Part shown: piece by piece, positions 16,054-23,397 of the stretch | Layout of the letters: the number at the start of each line of letters is the position of its first letter | Position numbering within the stretch: position 1 is the stretch's first letter | Notes under the pieces: generated by a model | Told to the model about the DNA's origin: nothing | What the model saw: the letters and a program-made list of their open reading frames with translations, nothing else | Database searches by the model: none | Source: Candidatus Pacearchaeota archaeon | GTDB lineage: Archaea > Nanobdellota > Nanobdellia > Pacearchaeales > GW2011-AR1 | Assembly: GCA_002688015.1 (NCBI GenBank) | Contig: NZBT01000015.1 | Coordinates: 1-32,273 of the forward strand | Direction: 5' to 3' | Length of the DNA stretch: 32,273 nucleotides | Translations under genes and position numbers: made by a program

Positions 16054-16671
16054 TTATTTAATCTCCACCTTAATCGGTTTACTCATAGTTAATTTAACCA
16101 TAACGTTCTTTAGATTATCTCTTTTAGCAGGAAGAGTTTTAACGATCCCTTCATAAATTTTTTGAATATTTTCCATAATCTCTTCATCTTTCATACTCTG
16201 TTTCCCCACAGCAACCTTGACACTTGCTTCTTTAGCTCTTATCTTCAAACTCTTTTCTATTCTATCGAGAACTTCTTTAATCTCTGCATCTCCAACTTTT
16301 CCTAATATTCCAAGTTGAGGACTTGGCATTTTTCCAGCAGGCCCAAGCACTTTTCCAAAATTCGTAGCTACTTTTGGCATTAATCCTGCTTCCGCTATAA
16401 AGAAATCATATTTCTTAACAATATTTTTCAGAGCAGTTTTCTCTCCGTACTTCTTAAATTCAGGCTCTGTAATTGTATCAACCAATTTACTCTTTTCCTT
16501 AAAGAAAGCAGCAACTTTCTTTTCTTTAATCTTGTTAGGTAAATTAATAACAATATTAACAGCGTCCTTTCTCAAATCAACTCCTTTAAAATTCACAATC
16601 AAGTCTACAGTTTGATCAAATTTTCTTTCTTTATCTGCTCTCAAAGTTTCAAGTGCTTTCTTCAGTTCCAT
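16054..16671 (-). CDS. rpl1: Ribosomal protein L1, archaeal
   Basis: The 205-residue protein is full length for L1, the mobile-stalk protein and a known translational autoregulator in archaea and bacteria. Diagnostic stretches are NFKGVDLRKDAVNIVINLP, AEAGLMPKVATNFGKVLGP and AGKMPSPQLG. It is the first gene of an L1-L10-L12 unit with its own TATA-like box (16757-16766). A GGAGG Shine-Dalgarno lies 5 nt before the ATG, and a hairpin whose base touches that SD lies in the leader. Confidence 0.96.
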   Translation of the reverse strand: MELKKALETLRADKERKFDQTVDLIVNFKGVDLRKDAVNIVINLPNKIKEKKVAAFFKEKSKLVDTITEPEFKKYGEKTALKNIVKKYDFFIAEAGLMPKVATNFGKVLGPAGKMPSPQLGILGKVGDAEIKEVLDRIEKSLKIRAKEASVKVAVGKQSMKDEEIMENIQKIYEGIVKTLPAKRDNLKNVMVKLTMSKPIKVEIK

Positions 16672-16676
16672 TTGTG

Positions 16677-16766
16677 CCTCCTACATTAGGCCAGAAAGTC
16701 CATAGAACATATGACTTCTGGATGTAGTTAATCGACAATATTCTTCAGAAAAAGGGTTATTTAAAC
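16677..16766 (-). promoter_or_regulatory. L1 operon promoter and structured leader
   Basis: A TATA-like ttatttaaac (16757-16766) predicts transcription from about 16736, giving a leader of about 65 nt. On the minus strand the leader forms CTACAT...ATGTAG outside CCAGAA...TTCTGG and GTC...GAC (16681-16727), about 15 bp with small bulges. The 3' arm ends at the first base of the GGAGG Shine-Dalgarno (16677-16681). This fits L1-controlled translation, known for L1 operons generally; L1 binding here is inference. Confidence 0.6.
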
Positions 16767-16770
16767 TTTA

Positions 16771-16959
16771 TCATCCAAATAATCTTCCGATAACTTTCAT
16801 CAAATCTGAAATAGCAAAACCAATTGCTCCAATAATTAAAACTCCAAGAGCAGATACCTTTGCAATTGTACTAAACTCTACTTGACTCGGCTTTTTCAAT
16901 AAGTGCCAAACCCTCTTACTCTGTACAAAAAAACTTCCTAACTTTTGTCCAATTCCCAT
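16771..16959 (-). CDS. secE: Protein translocase SecE/Sec61-gamma
   Basis: Small single-span translocon subunit that clamps SecY. The track starts at a GTG (16965). The ATG two codons later (16959) gives 62 residues beginning MGIGQKLGSFFVQSKRVW and is more like family starts. The amphipathic stretch with KRVWHLLKKPSQVEF is the typical SecE surface helix. One transmembrane helix follows (IAKVSALGVLIIGAIGFAI), then SDLMKVIGRLFG. It lies between the 53-residue ORF and the L1 operon promoter, downstream of ftsZ. NusG, its usual neighbour, is elsewhere in the window. Confidence 0.92.
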   Translation of the reverse strand: MGIGQKLGSFFVQSKRVWHLLKKPSQVEFSTIAKVSALGVLIIGAIGFAISDLMKVIGRLFG

Positions 16960-16989
16960 ACTCACTTTAGAAAAAACCTCTTTAAAAAA

Positions 16990-17151
16990 CTATTCCCTTC
17001 CAAGATTATGAATTCTTTCATTCTCATCAAGCATGTCTTGTTCAATTCTTAACCTCAAACTAGGATTATCTATCCCTCCCAATCTATCAATCTGTCTTTC
17101 ATTTAACACATCATAAGGTCTTTTTGTCTCATCTTCATATTTCCTTTTCAT
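16990..17151 (-). CDS. Small charged protein between ftsZ and secE
   Basis: Below the track's length limit. The ATG at 17151 lies 1 nt beyond the ftsZ stop and opens a 53-residue frame ending in TAG at 16990. The product is highly charged (MKRKYEDETKRPYDVLNERQ, LGGIDNPSLRLRIEQD, ENERIHNLGRE), with no membrane segment and no cysteine. The tight spacing to ftsZ and the coding-like composition support a real gene. I do not recognise the family. Linkage to FtsZ or SecE is only positional. Confidence 0.65.
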   Translation of the reverse strand: MKRKYEDETKRPYDVLNERQIDRLGGIDNPSLRLRIEQDMLDENERIHNLGRE

Positions 17152-17152
17152 T

Positions 17153-18244
17153 TTATTCCTCAACAAATCTAATTCCTAATTCTTCCTCTAATTCGTTTGC
17201 CTGTGTTTTTGTTAGCTGATCTGAAACACCAGTAATCTGGTCACTCTTAACCCCTGTGGCAATTATTAAAATTTTAATAGAATTTTCCATATCAGCACTT
17301 ATCTGGGCTCCAGAAATTATCTTTGCATCGGGCTTTACTTTAGATCCAACAATCTCCATTATTTTCTTATATTCATCTAAGCTTAAATCATTCCCCCCAG
17401 TAATGTTAATCAAAGCTCCAGAAGCATTACTCATGTCAACATCTAACAACGGATTGTTCATTGCTTTTTCAATAGCTTCTTTTGCTCTATCTTGAGAATC
17501 AGATTCCCCTATTCCAATCAAGGAAACTCCCCCATTAGACATAACTGCTTTTACGTCGGCAAAGTCAAGGTTCACAAGCCCAGCCTTTGTTATCAATTCT
17601 GTAATACCTTTAACAGCATTTGTTAAAATTTCATCAGCAACTTTAAATGCCGTATGAATAGGCAATTCAGGAGCTAATTCTAACAATTTATCATTAGGAA
17701 TAACAATCAAAGTATCACATATTGCAGCCATCTTTTCTAAACCATATTGACTATTCTCTATCCTTTTATGTCCTTCAACTGTAAATGGTAAAGTCACAAC
17801 TCCAATTGTTAGGGCTCCAGACCTCTTAGCAATTTCTGCTATAACAGGAGCTCCTCCAGTTCCGGTTCCTCCCCCTAAACCGCATGTAATAAATACAAGA
17901 TCTGTCTCCGTAAGTTTTTTCTTTATCTCTTGTTCTGATTCTTTTGCTGCTTCTTCTCCTATTTTTGGATTACTTCCGGCTCCTAATCCATGTGTTAATT
18001 CTCTCCCAACTAAAATCTTAGCATCAACATTAGTATAAAGCAAGTCTTGTGCATCAGTATTAATAGCAATAATCTCACACCCTTTAATACCAATCTCTTT
18101 CATTCTACTTACAGAATTTCCACCTCCACCTCCACATCCAATTACCTTTACACGAGCAGCCTGTTTCTGAAGAAGCGTTTCAAGCTCATGATCAATGCTA
18201 CTTCCTTGTGGTTCTCCTGTATTTTCCAGCATAATTTCTGCCAT
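17153..18244 (-). CDS. ftsZ: Cell division protein FtsZ
   Basis: The 363-residue tubulin-like GTPase polymerises into the division ring. The GTP-binding signature GGGTGTGG is at residues 124-131, preceded by VKVIGCGGGGGNSV. The synergy region NLDFADVKAVMSNGG and IGIGESDSQDRAKEA follow. The C-terminus is short (EELGIRFVEE), without a long disordered tail. SepF, its membrane anchor in archaea, is at 25118-25510. Upstream on the minus strand there is a ttataaat TATA-like box (about 18287-18294) and a purine-rich AGGTGAGG that could be a Shine-Dalgarno about 14 nt from the ATG. Confidence 0.97.
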   Translation of the reverse strand: MAEIMLENTGEPQGSSIDHELETLLQKQAARVKVIGCGGGGGNSVSRMKEIGIKGCEIIAINTDAQDLLYTNVDAKILVGRELTHGLGAGSNPKIGEEAAKESEQEIKKKLTETDLVFITCGLGGGTGTGGAPVIAEIAKRSGALTIGVVTLPFTVEGHKRIENSQYGLEKMAAICDTLIVIPNDKLLELAPELPIHTAFKVADEILTNAVKGITELITKAGLVNLDFADVKAVMSNGGVSLIGIGESDSQDRAKEAIEKAMNNPLLDVDMSNASGALINITGGNDLSLDEYKKIMEIVGSKVKPDAKIISGAQISADMENSIKILIIATGVKSDQITGVSDQLTKTQANELEEELGIRFVEE

Positions 18245-18318
18245 CTTTTATTATATAAGCACCTCACCTAAACGATACAAGAATGATTTATAAGGATTGT
18301 TGTACATCCCTTACTATT

Positions 18319-19011
18319 TCAATTTTCTGTCTTGCTCTTTTCCTCTGCTTTTTCTTCTTTCAATTCGAAACCAATTCCTTTCCCAATCAACTTCTTGAAT
18401 TTCTCAGAATAAGTTTCAACAACTTTTTCAAGAATCTTTGGCCCCTTAACAATAATTTTGTCTTTAACTTCAAATTCAGGAACGAATTTAAACAAAATTT
18501 CAAATAATGCCTTTGCTTTCTTCTCATCATCAGTAACTATCTTAACAATTTCAAACCTGTATTCTAGGTCTCTTCCAGCTAAAGGATTATTAAAATCAAC
18601 TGTAATTCTTGCTCCAGAAACCGTTAAAATCTTAACAAGGTGATTATCTAACGCCAAAACCATTCCTGGCTGAGGATTAATTTCTTGATCTGTGAAGTTT
18701 TTCAAAGAAATAATTCTAACGAGATCTCTTCTTCTTGGACCAAAGGCTTCTCTAGAAGGAACATCAATTTCATACCTTTCTCCAATCTTCTTTCCTTCTA
18801 ATGCTTCGTCTAATCCCTTAACAACCATTCCCTCTCCAATCGCAACAATCATCTCTTGTGGCTCAGCTTTCGGAGCAATTTCTTTTAAATCACTTGGAAT
18901 ATTAGAATCAAAGATCTGCCCATTACTATATCCAGTAAACTTCAATTCTATAAAATCTCCTTTTTTAACTAAAACCTTAGATTTTACGTCTTTCTTTTCT
19001 TCATTATTCAT
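18319..19011 (-). CDS. FKBP-type peptidyl-prolyl isomerase, SlyD-like
   Basis: The 230-residue protein has the archaeal long-FKBP layout. An FKBP domain (KGDFIELKFTGYSNGQIFDS, then IGEGMVVKGLDEALEGKKIG) is split by an insert-in-flap chaperone region (REAFGPRRRDLVRIISLKNF to VLALDNHLVKILTVSGARIT). The FKBP fold then resumes with VDFNNPLAGRDLEYRFEIVKI. A C-terminal extension of about 70 residues follows, probably a separate small alpha/beta domain, ending in a charged tail. It should act as a cytoplasmic folding catalyst and chaperone. Its ATG is 25 nt from a TTTAAA centre shared with the divergent eIF5A gene. Confidence 0.93.
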   Translation of the reverse strand: MNNEEKKDVKSKVLVKKGDFIELKFTGYSNGQIFDSNIPSDLKEIAPKAEPQEMIVAIGEGMVVKGLDEALEGKKIGERYEIDVPSREAFGPRRRDLVRIISLKNFTDQEINPQPGMVLALDNHLVKILTVSGARITVDFNNPLAGRDLEYRFEIVKIVTDDEKKAKALFEILFKFVPEFEVKDKIIVKGPKILEKVVETYSEKFKKLIGKGIGFELKEEKAEEKSKTEN

Positions 19012-19061
19012 TAAAAGAATTACTTAGAAACCTTTAAAAACATTTCTTACAGAACTTAAAT
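19012..19061. promoter_or_regulatory. Shared bidirectional TATA between FKBP and eIF5A genes
   Basis: The 50-bp gap has one obvious TATA-like element, the palindromic TTTAAA at 19033-19038. Its centre is about 25 nt from the leftward ATG (19011) and about 26 nt from the rightward ATG (19062), which is the archaeal TATA-to-start distance in both directions. Confidence 0.5.
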
Positions 19062-19451
19062 ATGGTTTTAAAATTAATTGACGCAACACAAGCAAAACCA
19101 GGGACAGTTATCACTCTTGAAGGAGAAGCAGCAACTGTAAAATCTAATGATATTTCAAAGACAGGAAAGCACGGACATGCAAAATGTAGAATAGAAGCAA
19201 TCGAAATATTCTCTGGAAAGAAGAGAGTTTTAGCAGTTCCTGGACATGAAAGGTTTGAAGTCCCTCTTGTTGAGAAGAAAAAAGCACAAGTTTTATCTGT
19301 CGGAGACACCAGTGCAAGTGTAATGGACTTAGAATCTTATGAGACAGTAGACATCCCTTTCTTAGAAGAAATTAAATCTGATCTTGTCCCGGAAAAACAA
19401 GTTGAATATTGGAATATTGAAGGCAAGAAAGTAATAATGAGGGTCCTCTAA
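19062..19451 (+). CDS. eif5a: Translation initiation factor 5A (aIF5A)
   Basis: The 129-residue factor promotes peptide-bond formation on stalled ribosomes. The N-terminal SH3-like domain carries SKTGKHGHAKCR, where Lys36 is the expected hypusine/deoxyhypusine site. The OB-fold domain (SVGDTSASVMDLESYETVDI) completes the protein. Normal archaeal length. The L40e start codon follows the stop directly with no gap, so the two translation genes are co-transcribed. Confidence 0.97.
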   Translation: MVLKLIDATQAKPGTVITLEGEAATVKSNDISKTGKHGHAKCRIEAIEIFSGKKRVLAVPGHERFEVPLVEKKKAQVLSVGDTSASVMDLESYETVDIPFLEEIKSDLVPEKQVEYWNIEGKKVIMRVL

Positions 19452-19617
19452 ATGGCAACAAAAATACCAGTAGCACAAGCAAGACTTTTTGCAAACCGTT
19501 TCGTTTGTAAGAAATGCGGACATAAAATGCGTACACAGGCAACAAGAATACTCTCAGGAAAAATTAGATGTAGAAAATGCAACAGTAACGCTCTCCGTTC
19601 AATAAGGAGAAAATAAC
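19452..19617 (+). CDS. rpl40e: Ribosomal protein L40e, frameshifted as written
   Basis: The ATG at 19452 gives MATKIPVAQARLFANRFVCK then KCGHKMRTQATRILSGK, a typical start for L40e with the first CxxC of its zinc finger. Read strictly, the frame then hits TAG after a run of six A (19559-19564). Dropping one A restores IRCRKCNSNALRSIRRK and a TAA at 19615-19617, giving the second CxxC and the normal length of 54 residues. The gene is therefore intact except for one extra A in a homopolymer, which most likely reflects a sequencing or assembly error. A real frameshift or transcript slippage cannot be excluded. Confidence 0.82.
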
Positions 19618-19628
19618 ATTACACAAAG

Positions 19629-21059
19629 ATGGTGAGCGCATTTACAATTTATGATTTAGTATTCCTAGTAATCTTTACCTTAGCTGTTACGATTTTCCTT
19701 TATACACATAGAAAAAATCTTAAGAGGGAAGGGATCCTTTATCTTTATAGAACAAGTTTCGGAATAAATTTTATAGAAAAATTCACAAAACGTTTCTCTA
19801 AAATTCTGAAACCTTCACAGTACATAGTAATTCTTTCAGGATACTTTTTGATGGTTTCAATGGTCTGGCTCTTACTTAAAGTAGCCTGGATTTATATCAC
19901 AAGCCCAATAGCCGCAAGCGCTCTAAAAGTTCCAGTAATCTTTCCTTTAGTTCCGTATCTCCCAGATCTCTTCAAGATAGACTTTCTTCCATCATTTAAC
20001 TTTACTTATTGGATACTTATTATCGCAGTTTTAGCAATCCCTCATGAATTTGCTCATGGAATCTTTGCCCGTCTTAATAATATAAGAATCCATTCAACTG
20101 GTTTCGGCTTTTTAGGGCCATTTCTTGCAGCTTTCGTAGAACAAGATGAGAAAGACATGGGAAAGTCAAGTAGATTTGCTCAACTTTCTGTTCTTGCAGC
20201 AGGAACTTTTGCAAACGTTTTAACTCTAATTTTATTCGCCTTTATATTCTGGATATTTTTCATTTCAGCATTCACACCAGTTGGATTAAATTTCACAGGA
20301 TACAGTTCTGCAGTATTAAATACATCTGATTTAAATCTCCCAGACACGTTCTCCCTAGATAACGATCTTTTAAGAGTTGAAGCAAACGGAAAAGCATACA
20401 TCATTCCTTCACAAAATTTAAAACAAACTCTCGAAAACAATCTCTCTTACATTTTAGTATTTGATGATGCCCCCGCAATTAATGTTGGCCTAGGTGTGTC
20501 AGACACAGAAGAATTATTAAGTAGACAAGTTGCTATTTCAACAATAAATGGAGAAAAAGTAACGTCCTATGAATCTCTTGCCTCAATTCTTTCTGCTCAT
20601 TCTCCAGGAGACAATGTAACAATAACAACAATTTCCAGAGACTCTGTTAGAACAAACAATATAGAAAGAGAGACTTACAATTTAGAATTAGGAGAAAGAG
20701 ACGGAAAAGCATTTCTCGGAATTAAAATCTCAAATCCAAAACCAACTGGAATTTTAGGAGGGATTTATTCTTCAATTGGAAAAATAAAAGATCCTTTAAT
20801 CTTTTTTGATTCAAATCTTGGATCCTTCGGATGGTTCATTTATTACTTCCTTTGGTGGACAGTCCTAATTCTGGCTTCAGTAGCTTTAGTAAACATGCTT
20901 CCCGTTGGAATCTTCGACGGAGGTCGTTTCTTCTATTTAACAATCTGGGCCCTAACAGGATCTGAAAAAGTAGGAAAAGCAGCTTTTACAGCTAGCACAT
21001 GGTTAATTCTAGGAATAGTAGCAGCAATGATGGTTAAATGGCTTCTGATATTTATCTAA
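19629..21059 (+). CDS. Site-2 protease-like M50 membrane metalloprotease
   Basis: The 476-residue protein is a multi-pass intramembrane zinc protease. HEFAH at residues 139-143, within a hydrophobic segment after an N-terminal membrane block, supplies the zinc histidines and glutamate. LPVGIFDGGR (about 424-433) near the C-terminus gives the third ligand Asp430. The soluble part between (residues about 225-375) includes a PDZ-like stretch (ISTINGEKVTSYESLASIL, SPGDNVTITTI) and ends with FLGIKISNP. Such proteases release membrane-bound regulators or clear signal peptides; the substrate is unknown here. It starts 11 nt after the L40e stop. Confidence 0.93.
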   Translation: MVSAFTIYDLVFLVIFTLAVTIFLYTHRKNLKREGILYLYRTSFGINFIEKFTKRFSKILKPSQYIVILSGYFLMVSMVWLLLKVAWIYITSPIAASALKVPVIFPLVPYLPDLFKIDFLPSFNFTYWILIIAVLAIPHEFAHGIFARLNNIRIHSTGFGFLGPFLAAFVEQDEKDMGKSSRFAQLSVLAAGTFANVLTLILFAFIFWIFFISAFTPVGLNFTGYSSAVLNTSDLNLPDTFSLDNDLLRVEANGKAYIIPSQNLKQTLENNLSYILVFDDAPAINVGLGVSDTEELLSRQVAISTINGEKVTSYESLASILSAHSPGDNVTITTISRDSVRTNNIERETYNLELGERDGKAFLGIKISNPKPTGILGGIYSSIGKIKDPLIFFDSNLGSFGWFIYYFLWWTVLILASVALVNMLPVGIFDGGRFFYLTIWALTGSEKVGKAAFTASTWLILGIVAAMMVKWLLIFI

Positions 21060-21090
21060 AGTTATTTATATGCTCTTTCTATAAATTCTC

Positions 21091-21519
21091 ATGAAAGAAA
21101 AAGTTGTTGCAATCTCAGGATATTTCGATCCCATCCATGTCGGCCATCTTGAATTAATTGAAAAAGCGAAAAGCCTAGGAGATAAGTTAGTAGTAATTGT
21201 TAATAACACAGAGCAAGCAATCAATAAAAAAGGATTTGAATTCATGCCTTTTCATGAAAGACTCAAAATAGTAAAAGCAATCAAAGGAGTCGATTCTGTC
21301 TTCCCCAGTATTGATACAGATATAAGTGTTTGCAAAGCTCTTGCTGCTATTAAGCCAAATGTTTTTGCAAATGGAGGAGGCAGACACCAAGGGGAAGTTC
21401 CTGAGACTGCATTATGTAAAGAGCTTAATATAGAAATGGTCGATGGTCTCGGAGAAAAGATACAATCTTCTTCTGATCTAGCGAAGAAAGCAGAGGAATC
21501 AAAAGAAAATTCTAGTTAA
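21091..21519 (+). CDS. Nucleotidyltransferase, cytidylyltransferase-like (HxGH)
   Basis: The 142-residue protein opens with a Rossmann strand and GYFDPIHVGHLELIEKAK, in which HVGH is the HxGH nucleotide-binding signature. HERLKIVKAIKGVDSVF is the usual second block, and KIQSSSDL near the end occupies the place of the ISSTxI-type motif. Size and motifs match archaeal RibL-type FAD synthetases, glycerol-3-phosphate cytidylyltransferases and CDP-alcohol pathway enzymes. It transfers a nucleotidyl group from an NTP to a phosphorylated substrate; which one cannot be decided. TATA-like gttatttata about 26 nt before the ATG supports leaderless expression. Its 3' end overlaps the convergent gene by 8 nt. 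Confidence 0.88.
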   Translation: MKEKVVAISGYFDPIHVGHLELIEKAKSLGDKLVVIVNNTEQAINKKGFEFMPFHERLKIVKAIKGVDSVFPSIDTDISVCKALAAIKPNVFANGGGRHQGEVPETALCKELNIEMVDGLGEKIQSSSDLAKKAEESKENSS

Positions 21520-21874
21520 TCCACTCAACGCCCTTCTTTGTAAATACAACTAATCTTATTCCAACGGGAATCGATAATAATGCAGAGATTAAAGCCATAT
21601 GTTCCTTACCATTTCCCGAAGCAAGAGACAAAGCAACTTCAAAATCTCCAGATAACTTTCCCTTTAAACTTGTTAGAATGTCTTCCTTCAAATCAATTAA
21701 GCTCTTTCCAGAATCAACAGTAATTACTTGTGTTTTCGAATTCACAGGGAAGTCAGAAACCTTCTTACTTTTAACAATAAAAATCTTTTCACAATCAATT
21801 CTATTCATCAAACCCTTTACTTGCCCCCAACTTTCTTTATCTTCACCGATAAATGCTACGAACTCCATTTCCAT
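21512..21874 (-). CDS. Small Rossmann-like protein resembling a CARF domain
   Basis: The 120-residue soluble protein alternates strands and helices (EFVAFIGEDKESWGQVKGLM, KIFIVKSKK, TQVITVDSGKS). It has a C-terminal block EVALSLASGNGKEHMALISA followed by the strand VGIRLVVF. A strand followed by a small/polar loop (LASGNGKEHM) and a helix resembles the ligand-binding loop (LSGGTR/K-type) of CARF domains such as the Csa3 N-terminus, and overall size fits one CARF domain. No effector domain is attached and no CRISPR locus is visible. The fold assignment is tentative. Divergent from a winged-helix gene 44 bp away, which echoes the CARF-plus-HTH architecture of Csa3. Confidence 0.5.
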   Translation of the reverse strand: MEMEFVAFIGEDKESWGQVKGLMNRIDCEKIFIVKSKKVSDFPVNSKTQVITVDSGKSLIDLKEDILTSLKGKLSGDFEVALSLASGNGKEHMALISALLSIPVGIRLVVFTKKGVEWIN

Positions 21875-21889
21875 TTCAAAATAATTATC

Positions 21890-21896
21890 TTTATAA
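21890..21896. promoter_or_regulatory. TATA-like box between CARF-like and wHTH genes
   Basis: tttataa is centred 26 nt before the ATG at 21919. In the other orientation it lies 19 nt from the first and about 25 nt from the second in-frame ATG of the leftward gene (21874 and 21868). One element may therefore serve both genes; the leftward start could be the second methionine. Confidence 0.4.
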
Positions 21897-21918
21897 CTAT
21901 TGTTGTTCTTTCTTTTTC

Positions 21919-22356
21919 ATGCCAAGAGATATACCTCTATCCGAATTTACTCTAAGAAAGTATGAAAAACCTTATGAAACAAATTCACGTGAACTAGTCA
22001 GAAAGGTATGCCTCTCCATCGGTTTGCTCCAGCCTGGAGATTCTCGAGATGTTATGGTTGATCTTATTCTTGTCTTAGAAGAAGCAAGAAAAAAGAGAGA
22101 GTGGCTTTCTTCTTTTGATATTAGAGACAAGGTAAAAAAAATAAGAAAGGATTCTTCTGGACTTGCAGAAAGCAATATAAGGAGACAACTCAAGCGTCTT
22201 AGAGATAGTATGATTATCGACAAACAAGAAAACAAATATAGGATGTCTGAATTCGCTCCTCTCTCGGAAATCTTTGAGACAAAAATCGAATCTTTTCTGA
22301 TACCACAGACTATCGAAAGAATAAAAGAATACCTAGGAAAGTTAGATTCCAATTAA
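21919..22356 (+). CDS. Winged-helix DNA-binding protein
   Basis: The track extends this ORF to 21853, but that start lies inside the divergent gene. The ATG at 21919 is 26 nt from a TATA-like box and removes an unlikely hydrophobic head, leaving 145 residues. A helical N-terminus (RELVRKVCLSIGLLQPGDSR, LILVLEEARKKREW) precedes a winged-helix-like unit: SSFDIRDKVKKIR, ESNIRRQLKRLRDSMIIDKQ and the wing NKYRMSEF. The C-terminal helices (TIERIKEYLGKL) may dimerise. This is probably a transcription regulator; family unknown to me. It may act together with the divergent CARF-like protein (inference). Confidence 0.7.
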   Translation: MPRDIPLSEFTLRKYEKPYETNSRELVRKVCLSIGLLQPGDSRDVMVDLILVLEEARKKREWLSSFDIRDKVKKIRKDSSGLAESNIRRQLKRLRDSMIIDKQENKYRMSEFAPLSEIFETKIESFLIPQTIERIKEYLGKLDSN

Positions 22357-22411
22357 GCAACCTATATTCTCAACATCAATCATTTTTATTAACCCACATG
22401 TTTAGTACACG

Positions 22412-22768
22412 ATGACCCACAAATTTAGATTACCTTTTCTAAGATACCATAAGAATTATCGAGGAGCTGATCAAAGATGGGCAGGACTCGCTCTCGATGT
22501 TTTACGTATCTATCTCGATTGGGAGCCCAAAGGATATCAAAGACAAGGGGCACAAACCCTCGCAGACACAGTAGAAATGTCAATGTTTGAATCCCCACAG
22601 ATGGTGGGCAGAAAAATAGTTATTAAAAAATTAGATGAAAAAGCTTCAACAAGAAAAAAAAGAGGATATACAGAGTACGAAGTTGAAGGCTTTCCTAGAG
22701 AAAAGAGTTTCCCAGATTTCAAAAAATCAATAGATAACATTTACAAAGACTTGTTAAATGACAGATAA
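22412..22768 (+). CDS. Hypothetical protein, 118 residues
   Basis: A basic, soluble protein with no signal peptide or membrane helix. The N-terminal half is aromatic-rich (LPFLRYHKNYRGADQRWAGL, LDVLRIYLDWEPKGYQRQGA). The middle has many Lys/Arg (KIVIKKLDEKASTRKKRGY), which may indicate nucleic-acid or ribosome contact (inference). No catalytic motif or known family recognised. A tttttattaa TATA-like box about 26 nt upstream supports the ATG at 22412. It precedes the nusG-rpl11 operon, which has its own promoter. Confidence 0.6.
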   Translation: MTHKFRLPFLRYHKNYRGADQRWAGLALDVLRIYLDWEPKGYQRQGAQTLADTVEMSMFESPQMVGRKIVIKKLDEKASTRKKRGYTEYEVEGFPREKSFPDFKKSIDNIYKDLLNDR

Positions 22769-22851
22769 CAAAATTTATAAACCCACAAAAACCTTTAAAA
22801 TAACTACTTCTTTATCTTTAAAGAATCAAGAGGTAGTCGGAGCTTAAGAAA

Positions 22852-23397
22852 ATGCCAATTTTCATTATAAAAGTAACAACAAACAAAGAAGAAAGAGCAC
22901 TTGAGATGATTAGCGATAGATCTCAAAAAAAATCTCTTAACGTCTTTAGTATAGTAAAACCACACGGACTTAAAGGATATATTATTTTAGAAGCTTCAGA
23001 CAGAGATACTGCCGAAGAAGCTGCATTTAATTTGCCTTATGTTAAAGGAATAATTGGTAAAACTGTTCCTTACGAAGAGATCAAGGCAATGCTTGAACCT
23101 AAAGTCGAAGACTTTAATATCGAAATAGGAGACATCGTTGAAATGATCGGACAAACATTTAAGGGAGAACAAGCAAAAGTTACAAGAGTTGATAAAGCAA
23201 AAGGAGAAGTCGTTGTTTCCCTTCTCGGAGCTTCTGTTCCAATCCCCGTAACAGTTAAAATGGATAACGTAAAGGTTATAAGGCGTGAATCTGAGGAATC
23301 TCCAGAATCTAACGATGAAGAAGATGAAAAGAAAGAAACTAAAGCACAATCTAAAGCAAGAAATGAAGAAGAGAAAATACTGGAGGAACTAGAATGA
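22852..23397 (+). CDS. spt5: Transcription elongation factor Spt5/NusG
   Basis: The 181-residue protein is the archaeal NusG/Spt5, which with Spt4 clamps RNA polymerase and raises processivity. The NGN domain spans about residues 1-80 (FIIKVTTNKEERALEMISDR, GLKGYIILEASDRDTAEEAA, LPYVKGIIGKTVPYEEI). The KOW domain spans about 85-145 (IEIGDIVEMIGQTFKGEQAK, VTRVDKAKGEVVVSLLGA). An acidic Lys/Glu tail of about 35 residues (SEESPESNDEEDEKKETK) follows, longer than usual. Its stop overlaps the L11 start by 4 nt. The leader contains TATA-like elements and gaggtag ahead of the ATG. Confidence 0.95.
   Translation: MPIFIIKVTTNKEERALEMISDRSQKKSLNVFSIVKPHGLKGYIILEASDRDTAEEAAFNLPYVKGIIGKTVPYEEIKAMLEPKVEDFNIEIGDIVEMIGQTFKGEQAKVTRVDKAKGEVVVSLLGASVPIPVTVKMDNVKVIRRESEESPESNDEEDEKKETKAQSKARNEEEKILEELE

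Noticed and set aside
21853-21918. Upstream extension of the winged-helix ORF (track start at 21853)
   Set aside because: It would overlap the divergent gene, adds an implausible Cys/Tyr/Phe-rich head and ignores the TATA box 26 nt before the ATG at 21919.
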